Origin: Nisaea nitritireducens | GTDB taxonomy: Bacteria; Pseudomonadota; Alphaproteobacteria; Thalassobaculales; Thalassobaculaceae | DNA length: 64,000 nucleotides | Reading direction: 5' to 3' | Assembly: GCF_014904795.1 (NCBI RefSeq) | Contig: NZ_JACZFS010000030.1 | Location: 1 to 64,000 of the forward strand | Shown: positions 57,047 through 64,000 of the stretch, in pieces | How positions within the stretch are numbered: position 1 is the stretch's first letter | Layout: each line of letters begins with the position of its first letter | Translations under genes and position numbers: made by a program | The notes under the pieces: model-generated | Told to the model about the DNA's origin: nothing | The model's input: only the letters and a program-made list of their open reading frames with translations | Databases searched by the model: none

Positions 57047-57062
57047 ATAAAGATGTCTTTAT
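57047..57062. promoter_or_regulatory. Palindromic operator upstream of the methionine-cycle operon
   Basis: ATAAAGA-TG-TCTTTAT, a perfect 7-bp inverted repeat with 2-nt centre, 35 nt before the ArsR-methyltransferase start, in an AT-rich island. Size and symmetry fit an ArsR-family dimer site, so autoregulation of the operon is likely. It recalls sites of SahR, an ArsR-family regulator that senses S-adenosylhomocysteine; the exact SahR consensus should be compared. Confidence 0.6.
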
Positions 57063-57181
57063 GTTTTTATATTTGAAGACTTGGCGAGTCAAGCCGGATC
57101 GCCGCCCCAACAACAGAGTGGCTCGGATTTTTGGAGCTCTCAGGGGCCATTGCCCCGGTAATTGCCGGGAGGTCTTTGTCT

Positions 57182-58363
57182 TCAGCGGGCGTTTAGGACC
57201 GACAGGACATAATCCGCGATCCGGGCAAGCAGATTGAACGGCCCGCGACGTTCAAGGTCCAGTGCTGCACTCCGTGCATTCTCAGCAAACCGCTCCTGAG
57301 TGAGGGTGGCCGCAAACGCCTGGGCAACATGCTCGGGTTGAAACTTGTTGCCGCTTTTCATCACGGTCGCCAAGCCCAGTTTGCCGAGATATTCGCCGTT
57401 CTTCTGTTGCTCGAAATGGCGCGGCACGATGCATTGCGGCCGGCCAATCGCCAGCACCTGCTCCAGCGTGCCAATGCCGCCGTGATGGATAACAACCCTA
57501 GCATTCGCCACCGCTTGTTCAATCGGCTGCGGCGCGTCATGGACTGTCAGGCCACGCTCCCGCCATTTGCCACGGGCTTCATTATTCGCATCACGCAAGT
57601 AGAGATCGCCGGTCCAGCTTGAGTTCGCAAGAACCTCTAGAACCTTCTGCGTTCCTGCATATCCGTCAGAGAGGTAAGCGAAATAATCCTGCACCGGCTC
57701 CTGGGTTGTCGGAGCGGAAAGCGGTCGCAACGGGGATGATTCTGTATTTTCCCGGAAGCTGCGATAAGGATCGAGCTCCGGAATCGTAACGACAAAATTA
57801 CGCGCACCATGCATCAGCGCCGGAACCCGATCAGGCAGCGCCTTGCCGCGGCGGCGCTGAACTTCCTGTACGGTTTCCAGAAGCCGTTCAGGATCGACCC
57901 GGTTTGGGGCATCCTTGAACGTGCGGAACTCCGACCAGTTTCCCGGCGGCAGCGTGAACCAGTCCCCGATCGGGACCACCGGCCGCTCGCCAAAAGCGGC
58001 GAGGCCCGCCGTCGGCGAATAATCGGCAATCACAAGGTCCGGATCGAAGCTGTCGATAATCGCGGCCCAGCCATCGGTCAGGGCAGCCAGTTTATCCGGC
58101 TCGACATAACCGACAGTCGCCAGAACGTCCCCGATGGACGCGATCACCTTCTGGCGGACTTCCGGCGGCGCATATGGCGTCACGAACGGGGCCTGGAAGA
58201 CTCTGTATCCTTCACGCGCGATCATAGAATGCGTGACGATCAGATTGCGGACGACAAAGGCACACTCGACGCCATTGTCTCTCAGGATGTTCGCAATCGG
58301 CAGCAATCGGCTGACATGGCCAAGCCCGTCACCCAGCTCCCATGCAAACAGGACCTTCTTCAT
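57182..58363 (-). CDS. GT1-type (MGT/UGT-like) glycosyltransferase
   Basis: 393 aa GT-B enzyme. The N-terminus VLFAWELGDGLGHVSRLLPIA is typical of UDP-glycosyltransferase relatives; the C-domain signature VVIHHGGIGTLEQVLAIGRP holds the nucleotide-sugar site (HxGGxGT). It should transfer an NDP-sugar to a small acceptor or a protein/glycan. The start shares one base with the stop of the TPR glycosyltransferase gene upstream (58363), so they are coupled. Last gene of the minus-strand glycosyltransferase run. Confidence 0.85.
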   Translation of the reverse strand: MKKVLFAWELGDGLGHVSRLLPIANILRDNGVECAFVVRNLIVTHSMIAREGYRVFQAPFVTPYAPPEVRQKVIASIGDVLATVGYVEPDKLAALTDGWAAIIDSFDPDLVIADYSPTAGLAAFGERPVVPIGDWFTLPPGNWSEFRTFKDAPNRVDPERLLETVQEVQRRRGKALPDRVPALMHGARNFVVTIPELDPYRSFRENTESSPLRPLSAPTTQEPVQDYFAYLSDGYAGTQKVLEVLANSSWTGDLYLRDANNEARGKWRERGLTVHDAPQPIEQAVANARVVIHHGGIGTLEQVLAIGRPQCIVPRHFEQQKNGEYLGKLGLATVMKSGNKFQPEHVAQAFAATLTQERFAENARSAALDLERRGPFNLLARIADYVLSVLNAR

Positions 58364-60171
58364 CAGGAGGTCTTCGTTTTTTGCATTTCGCCAAGCGCGG
58401 CGCCGATCTTTTCAATGACGCCAGGCCAGTCACCCGGTTTGGTTTGCCGGAACAGGCGCGCGGACGGATACCAGGGGCTGTCGTCGCGATGCTGCAGCCA
58501 GCGCCAGTCCGGATTGTGGGACAACAGCACAAAGACCGGGCAGCCCATGCCGCCGACGAGATGGGCAACCGACGTGCAGGTGGTCACGGTCACGTCGAGT
58601 TGGCGGACGATGGAGACCGTATCGGCGAATGATTTAATGTCCCGGCTCAACGGGATCAGCGAGGGCGGAGCGTCGGCAAGATCGGCTTCGCGCGGCCCCT
58701 TCTGCAGGCTGTAGCACTGCACGCCATCCAGTCCGAAAAGCGGTGCGTAATACTCGACCTTCGAAGACCGGATATCATCCCCCGGAAAGGCCGGGTTGCC
58801 GCCCCAGACCACACCTACATTCAGTTTGGCCGGATCAAGGTCCGGAACAGGAAAGCGGTCCGGAGAGATCGAATTGATGTAGGGCGCTTTCGGCAGATCG
58901 TCGGTCGTCTTTACGCCCAGCAGCTTCGGCAGAGACAATTGTGCGATATGGCAATCGAAGTCCGGCTCCTGGCCTGGCCGCCGCGGGACCAGCTCAACCA
59001 TGTCCTTGTAGTCGGCATAAACATCCAGGACCTCTTCATGCACTTCCAGAAGAACACGGCCTTTCTTGGCGCCCGCCTGCGCCCGCTCGACAGCCTCCGG
59101 CACAAATCGGAGAAACTGAAGGGCATCGCCAATGCCTTGCTCAGCCACAACCAACAGCGTGCGACCTTCGAGTGGCCCGCCGTCCCATTCCGGCTGCGCT
59201 ACATCGCGCTTCTTGGTCGGGAATGACTTCGTTTCCCAGCGCCATTCATATTCATCGAACCCTTCGCCGAGTTGCCCGTCAGCCAACAAGGCGAGTGACA
59301 GGTTCCAATGGAATGTCGCTTCCTCCGGTCGGCACATCACAGCGCGGCGGAAAGCCTGGATCGACGGCTTCAGGTTTGCCGCCTCTTTCTCCAAGTTGCC
59401 GAGATTGTAGTAGCCGCCCGCATTCTCCGGCTCGGTCAGCAGCGCCCGCTTCAGCGCCAGCGCGCCTTTCTCGAACTGCAAACTGTGGCGGTAGGCAGAT
59501 CCTAAATTTGAATAGGCCGGGGAATAATCCGGCTCAAGGTGGCTGACCGACTCATAAATAGCCGCCGCCCCACCGTAATTCTTGGCACGGTACCGGGCAT
59601 TACCCAGCCCCAGGAGAGTATCCCGAAACTTCGGATCAAACTCCCGCGCCCGACGCAGAACGCGGAGTGCACGGTCCTTATCACCGGTCTCGTAGTAAAG
59701 AATGCCCAGATCACGCATCGCAGGCACGAATCTGGGCTTCAGGTTTACAGCCGCTTCGTAATGCTCCCGCGCCGCTTGCGTCACACCCTTACGATAGCAA
59801 AAGCCTGCTGCAGCGTAGCGAATTACCGCATCGCTTGGCGTGTTCTTGAGCGCAACCCGCAACACAGCTTCAAGCAACGCGTCATCGCCGATCTGACGCC
59901 CCAGATCGACAGCGATCCGGTTGAAGACCAGATCATCCGCGGCAGATATTTTCAGTCCCTTTTCAAGGTATTGACGCGCAGCCTTTTTGTCCTTCTGCGC
60001 CCATGCCGCCTTGGCTTCCACGCCCATCAATATGGCGGCCTGCCCGGCCTCCTCGCGCATATCCGCAATCGCCTTCTGCGCATCGTCAAGCTTGCCGTCG
60101 GCAATGTGTTTGAGAGCGGCTTTGGCGCCTCGGAAGAGTTTCGAACGCGCAGGAAGGTCGATTTGTTTCAT
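58363..60171 (-). CDS. TPR-repeat protein with GT9-like C-terminal glycosyltransferase domain
   Basis: 602 aa. Residues about 10-300 are TPR units (for example GILYYETGDKDRALRVLRRA, YSNLGSAYRHSLQFEKGALA, GGYYNLGNLEKEAANLKPSI). Residues about 330-600 are a glycosyltransferase-like domain ending TTCTSVAHLVGGMGCPVFV and WRWLQHRDDSPWYPSARLFR, common in TPR proteins of flagellin or surface-protein glycosylation. Overlaps the upstream gene by 4 nt (ATGA). Protein target unknown. Confidence 0.82.
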   Translation of the reverse strand: MKQIDLPARSKLFRGAKAALKHIADGKLDDAQKAIADMREEAGQAAILMGVEAKAAWAQKDKKAARQYLEKGLKISAADDLVFNRIAVDLGRQIGDDALLEAVLRVALKNTPSDAVIRYAAAGFCYRKGVTQAAREHYEAAVNLKPRFVPAMRDLGILYYETGDKDRALRVLRRAREFDPKFRDTLLGLGNARYRAKNYGGAAAIYESVSHLEPDYSPAYSNLGSAYRHSLQFEKGALALKRALLTEPENAGGYYNLGNLEKEAANLKPSIQAFRRAVMCRPEEATFHWNLSLALLADGQLGEGFDEYEWRWETKSFPTKKRDVAQPEWDGGPLEGRTLLVVAEQGIGDALQFLRFVPEAVERAQAGAKKGRVLLEVHEEVLDVYADYKDMVELVPRRPGQEPDFDCHIAQLSLPKLLGVKTTDDLPKAPYINSISPDRFPVPDLDPAKLNVGVVWGGNPAFPGDDIRSSKVEYYAPLFGLDGVQCYSLQKGPREADLADAPPSLIPLSRDIKSFADTVSIVRQLDVTVTTCTSVAHLVGGMGCPVFVLLSHNPDWRWLQHRDDSPWYPSARLFRQTKPGDWPGVIEKIGAALGEMQKTKTS

Positions 60172-61838
60172 TGTTCACTCAACTTGATAAGGCCGAACTT
60201 CGCCAGCCAAGGCAATGTGCGATGCAGTGCCGGCGATCCGCGGCCGTCAATCCATTGCTCAATCTCTCCGACAGTGACAAGCCCGCGTTCCGACAAGCGC
60301 CGGAGCAACGCAGCCGTCTGCTTTCTCGGAAGCATAAGTTCTTGCGAAAAAGTACAAAATTCATAAGCGAGGATTGTCTGAAAATCTGCTTCCGGCGCGT
60401 CGCCGTCAACGGTGACAATGGTGTCGGGCCCGAGGACAAAACTCGGATGCGGAGCGAAAATATCGAACGGGTCCGGATAGAACGGGCTGGCTGTTTCGTT
60501 ACTCTGGCGCGGCGCGACTTCCGGGGCTTCTGCACGAATGTCCCTGAGCTCCAGCCAGAGATCCTCGTAGGACCGGATGATGACAGACCAGTCATAATGC
60601 GTCCGGGCACGGGCGCGCCCGGCATCTCCCATTCTGGCCCGCAATTCCGGGTCTTCCGCCAATCGCACCAGAGCATCCGCCGCTGCATCGAGATCACAGG
60701 ACGTCATCATGCTGGCCCGGCCGATAAAGCGATCATAATTATCCTGACCAGTCTGGTAGCGGAAGGCCTGCTCGAAACCGTCCCCTGCCGCAGGCGTAGT
60801 TGTCGGGACCCGGAAACCGGTTTCGCCGTCGATAATGGTATCCTTGTAGCCATCCCAATCGCTGACCACTGCCGGCAGCCCCGCTGCCATCGCCTCAATC
60901 GGCGTCAGACCAAACGTTTCCTGAATATTGTCCGAGAGAGAGAGGAACACGTCAGCGCCCTGCCATGAGGCATGAACGAGGGCGTCGTCCTGACCATCGA
61001 TAAAATGCACGGCGGCGGTCTTCGCGAACTGCTCTGCTCCCTCGCGGTATATCGCCATGATCCGGTCATTCGGCGCCTGACCAACCATGACAAGGTGGAC
61101 CTTGCGGCCCGGCATCCGTTTTGCCGCACGCTCTGCCGCGAGATACATCGGTACCGGGTGCGCCTTGGCGTGGAATGTGAACCTGCCAAGGAAAAGGACG
61201 ACCAAATCCTCCTCGGCAGCACCAATGTGCTCCCTCAGCATCTGCCGGGCCGGCTCGTCCTTAACGTATCGGCTGCCGTCCACACCCAGTGGAATGACCG
61301 GCAGTTTCAAAGTCGGCTCAATCCCGGCCCCGCCTCGGCGGCCAAGATAGTCGGCGTAGTTTTGCATCGTCCGTGTCACAACATCGCGGGCAACCTGTGA
61401 CGTGCAGACAAGGGCATCCCACGGCTGCAGCGGCAGCAGGAGATAATTAGCCAGGCTGGCAATGATCCGGTCCGATGACAGGGTATGGGTGACACCGCAC
61501 AAACTGTATGCGCGCTGGTCACCGGCACGACGCTCCCACACAAAGGCATCGAAGGAAGGGCCGGCAATCATCAGGGCTTCCACCGAAGGCTCAGCCTGCC
61601 GCATGGAGACGAGCCGCTTTACCGCTCTGTTTTTCTGATCGCGCTCCCGCGCCATTTCAGTGAATTCCGCAGCATGCTCATCCTGCGCTGTCACGGACAC
61701 CAACTGATCCGCGCGGCCATGCTGGAACATCCCGGTCAAGAAGCCAGCCCCGGCCGAGTGCCGCCCCTTGATGCGAGGACGATCCGCCCTGTAGGCGTCG
61801 GGATGGTACTGAATTGCGCATACAGGTACTGACGACAC
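60168..61838 (-). CDS. GT4-family glycosyltransferase with C-terminal extension
   Basis: 556 aa from a GTG at 61838 with GGAAGG eight nt upstream; an upstream opening to 61880 is less likely. The GT4 core has VVLFLGRFTFHAKAHPVPMY and NIQETFGLTPIEAMAAGLP, the donor-binding E-x7-E type region. A 100-residue C-terminal part (about 455-556) is separate and may be a winged-helix-like segment (LPRKQTAALLRRLSERGLVT). First gene of the three-gene run with TPR-GT and GT1. Confidence 0.82.
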   Translation of the reverse strand: MSSVPVCAIQYHPDAYRADRPRIKGRHSAGAGFLTGMFQHGRADQLVSVTAQDEHAAEFTEMARERDQKNRAVKRLVSMRQAEPSVEALMIAGPSFDAFVWERRAGDQRAYSLCGVTHTLSSDRIIASLANYLLLPLQPWDALVCTSQVARDVVTRTMQNYADYLGRRGGAGIEPTLKLPVIPLGVDGSRYVKDEPARQMLREHIGAAEEDLVVLFLGRFTFHAKAHPVPMYLAAERAAKRMPGRKVHLVMVGQAPNDRIMAIYREGAEQFAKTAAVHFIDGQDDALVHASWQGADVFLSLSDNIQETFGLTPIEAMAAGLPAVVSDWDGYKDTIIDGETGFRVPTTTPAAGDGFEQAFRYQTGQDNYDRFIGRASMMTSCDLDAAADALVRLAEDPELRARMGDAGRARARTHYDWSVIIRSYEDLWLELRDIRAEAPEVAPRQSNETASPFYPDPFDIFAPHPSFVLGPDTIVTVDGDAPEADFQTILAYEFCTFSQELMLPRKQTAALLRRLSERGLVTVGEIEQWIDGRGSPALHRTLPWLAKFGLIKLSEQ

Positions 61839-62004
61839 TTGGAGCCTTCCGACTTCGGAAAGAGTCAAAATCAAACACAAAAACCATTGCGTTCATAGAG
61901 GAGGCGCGACCGATCGAGAGTACCGCAGGCTCTCGTAACAAACCGGCTCTTCCAGGGGGAGACCGGGAGCGCACAGCGTTCTACCGCGGAGACGAGGGTC
62001 GGCC

Positions 62005-63318
62005 TCACCTCCCCAACTCTGACCATAGCGTCAGATCATTGGTCCGCGTCACATCCCACCCCATGGCTTTAGCGATATCGGCCGGAATGCTGTCGGTCGG
62101 GTTGGGTAATTCGCCGCGACCGAGTTTCTCAACGATTTCTTTTTGCAGCGGGAGGCAGACACGCGTGAGATCGTAGCGCTCGACCACGGTCTTGCGCGCA
62201 GCCTTGCGCACGCGATTGAGCTTCTTGCCTTTCGCCAGCGCGCCTACGACAGCCGTCGCGAGCGCGTCCGCATCACCGTACTCGACCAGAATGCCGTTCT
62301 TTCCGTTCCGGACAACCTCGCGGACGGGCGCCGTGTCACTGGCCACCACCAGACATTCCTTCGCCATCGCCTCGAGCATCGACCAGGAGAGGACGAAGGG
62401 GTAGGTCAGGTAGATATGCGCCCGCGAGATCGACAGCATCCGGCCGAATTCCTCGTAAGGCAGCCGTCCGAGAAAATGCACTCGCGAGGTGTCGAGCGAG
62501 CGATGCGGAATCAGAGCGTCTTTCCAGCTTTCGGCATAGCCCGGACCGTTCCCGTAACTGACCTCCTCGCCTCCGGTGATCAGAATGTGTGCGTTCGGCC
62601 TGCCTTCCTGAATTTTCTCAAGAGACCGGGCGACGACATCGAAGCCGCGATAGGGCTCAAGGTTGCGGGCAACATAAGTCACCACTTCATCCTTGGCAGT
62701 AAGGCGGCGCCCATCGGCGAGGTCGATATAGGCATCCGGGTCCCTGACACAGGCGTCCGTGTCTATACCGTCATGCACAACCGTCATGTTTTCCCGAAAG
62801 GCCTTCGGGTGTGTCGACCACTGCCAATAGGTCGGAACATACCCCCAGTCCGACGCCGCCATGCTCAACAGCATGTGGGCGTTTCTGACCCGGGTCCGGC
62901 AGTCACGGTCGATATCCGACTTTTTGTCCACAAAGTCAGTATCGGTGCCGTGCGAGCGGTAGAAAAATTCATTGAAACTCAGCAGCCGGGCCTTCGGGAA
63001 CACGTCTTTCAGGAACATGGCCTCGCCCCATCCTGTATGGGCGCAGATCACGTCCGGCTCGAAGCCGGAAGCCTGCATCTTGACACAAGCCTTAGCGACT
63101 GCCTGACCGTGCAGGATCTGGTCCTCGTAACGGTCAAAGTACCGGTGCGGTGCCTTCCCCGCCTGGCGGTGTAGTTTATATTCGATCTTTCGAACATCGG
63201 GCAGGTTCGGCCGCCCTCGTTTCGTCAGGAACACAACGTCATGTCCATCCGCTGCCAACGCCGGCGCCAGATGCTTGAACTGGCCAGGCATATTCTGATG
63301 GACGAACAGGACTTTCAT
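62005..63318 (-). CDS. GT4-family glycosyltransferase
   Basis: 437 aa GT-B enzyme. MKVLFVHQNMPGQFKHLAPALA at the start and VTYVARNLEPYRGFDVVARSL, HILITGGEEVSYGNGPGY and VLSWSMLEAMAKECLVVASD in the C-domain match Glyco_trans_4/1 members. It lacks a membrane segment. It is separated from the downstream GT4 gene by 166 nt, and from the gene at the window end by 283 nt in which nothing was recognised, so it may be its own transcript. Confidence 0.86.
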   Translation of the reverse strand: MKVLFVHQNMPGQFKHLAPALAADGHDVVFLTKRGRPNLPDVRKIEYKLHRQAGKAPHRYFDRYEDQILHGQAVAKACVKMQASGFEPDVICAHTGWGEAMFLKDVFPKARLLSFNEFFYRSHGTDTDFVDKKSDIDRDCRTRVRNAHMLLSMAASDWGYVPTYWQWSTHPKAFRENMTVVHDGIDTDACVRDPDAYIDLADGRRLTAKDEVVTYVARNLEPYRGFDVVARSLEKIQEGRPNAHILITGGEEVSYGNGPGYAESWKDALIPHRSLDTSRVHFLGRLPYEEFGRMLSISRAHIYLTYPFVLSWSMLEAMAKECLVVASDTAPVREVVRNGKNGILVEYGDADALATAVVGALAKGKKLNRVRKAARKTVVERYDLTRVCLPLQKEIVEKLGRGELPNPTDSIPADIAKAMGWDVTRTNDLTLWSELGR

Positions 63319-63601
63319 TGACGCTGCACCTTGTTGTCACAGGGGACCGATTACCATTGATACTCTAACCGCACGCGCTCATGCATTCTCCCAATCTTCG
63401 ATGCAAGTACGATTCCGGAAAAAGTGACCGGGGGAATCTGAGTAGAAAAGATGAGTGGGGAAGTTTCCGGAATGCACCGCAGTGCCCGCCCGATTTTGAC
63501 CGGATCGCTACTTGCTGAAACTCCTGGCGGTCAATCCTGGCGGGGGCCTCGAAAGGTGATGGCTACCGGCAGAAGGTGCAAGAAGACTCGCGTCCCAAAT
63601 C

Positions 63602-64000
63602 TTAGACGATGCCCGGATACAAACGTCGCGCCTCATCGGGATTGATCAGAGGGTAATCCTGAGCTGCAACAAAGTTTTCTGGGTACTTCAGGTTTCGAGC
63701 GGGCTTCCACTCCTGCGACGGTTTAAACGTTTCCAGGAACGGCGCTATTTCCTCGATCCGTTCCGCAGCAGTTAGCCCGTCATGGGCGGCAAGAGCACGC
63801 TGAAAGACCGGGTCATTCGCAAACGCAAACGCATCGATTGTTATCCCGCGCCCCGGCGAACGCCCTTCAAAAATGCCGTACTGGATGAAATGCATCCATG
63901 GCGCCATTCCCGGCTCCGCCATAGCTTCCTGCAGGTCCGGGTACATATCGATATACTGCTCTATATCGAAGAAATGGCTCGTTCCGAAAAAATGATAATG
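63602..64000 (-). CDS. Partial protein with YPDL...YGxxEGRxP glycan-locus motif
   Basis: The frame is open to the window edge, so only the C-terminal 132 residues are seen. FFDIEQYIDMYPDLQEA and MHFIQYGIFEGRSPGRGI form the repeat motif (Y-x-x-Y-P-D...H-x-x-x-x-G-x-x-E-G-R) found next to glycosyltransferase domains in many surface-glycan proteins. The last part (EIAPFLETFKPSQEWKPARN) is not recognised. It is probably part of a larger glycosyltransferase or related protein whose catalytic domain lies outside the window. Confidence 0.7.
   Translation of the reverse strand, partial: HYHFFGTSHFFDIEQYIDMYPDLQEAMAEPGMAPWMHFIQYGIFEGRSPGRGITIDAFAFANDPVFQRALAAHDGLTAAERIEEIAPFLETFKPSQEWKPARNLKYPENFVAAQDYPLINPDEARRLYPGIV

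Noticed and set aside
57013-57181. SAM or SAH riboswitch before the methionine operon
   Set aside because: Only a short AT-rich leader with a palindrome is present; no conserved riboswitch core could be read.
61915-61935. 6-bp inverted repeat CGAGAG...CTCTCG upstream of the GT4 gene
   Set aside because: Short stem, no T-run, and not placed after a stop codon; too weak to call terminator or operator.

Overview
The window is chromosomal DNA from a GC-rich alphaproteobacterium. Markers for this are GapR (DUF2312), a DUF1244 protein, an alphaproteobacterial PAS_5 protein, a split two-subunit MetH, an ArsR-methyltransferase fusion next to metF, MntR with SitABCD, and a TRAP transporter with a fused DctQM permease. 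The mix resembles marine Rhodospirillales-type genomes, but that placement is inference from gene content. No rRNA, tRNA, CRISPR array, insertion sequence or prophage was seen. Genes are tightly packed, with many 1-4 nt stop/start overlaps.

Region by region. 0.3-8.1 kb is solute uptake and small-molecule metabolism on the minus strand: a PotF/PotD-like binding protein, an Ldh2-family oxidoreductase, a TRAP transporter followed by an unlisted 45-residue membrane protein, a kappa-GST/HCCA isomerase and an ornithine-cyclodeaminase homologue. 8.1-14.4 kb holds a GNAT enzyme, an acyl-CoA synthetase, an EF-G-like protein with altered GTPase motifs and an FAD oxidoreductase. 14.4-24.3 kb is housekeeping: SDR, pyrF, pyk, glycerate 2-kinase, N-formylglutamate amidohydrolase family, DUF1244, gapR, PAS protein, phnM facing a DUF1045 2H-phosphoesterase, and hisC. 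24.4-28.6 kb is a manganese regulon: mntR divergent from sitABCD around a recognisable MntR box. 28.6-36.0 kb holds a GNAT enzyme, a 66-residue Cys-rich protein with its own terminator, a relic of a sugar epimerase gene, a NifU-like scaffold, sufE, and methylmalonyl-CoA mutase with its GTPase (mutA-mutB-meaB).

36.2-50.5 kb is a surface-glycan locus. Its core is a plus-strand run of eight genes (39.1-47.3 kb): a reversed nucleotidyltransferase-PfkB kinase fusion, two DegT aminotransferases, two unrecognised proteins, a radical SAM enzyme and an E1-alpha/E1-beta thiamine-diphosphate pair without an E2. A GT39-type membrane glycosyltransferase, a methyltransferase, a flippase-like membrane protein, a WecD-like acetyltransferase and a TIGR04372-type glycosyltransferase surround it. 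I consider this core the best candidate for an undescribed pathway, probably making an unusual amino or branched nucleotide-sugar. 50.6-57.0 kb is a one-transcript methionine-cycle operon (ArsR-methyltransferase, metF, a degenerate methyltransferase paralogue, metH N-part, metH C-part) behind a palindromic operator. 57.2-64.0 kb is a second glycosyltransferase cluster that runs off the end of the window.
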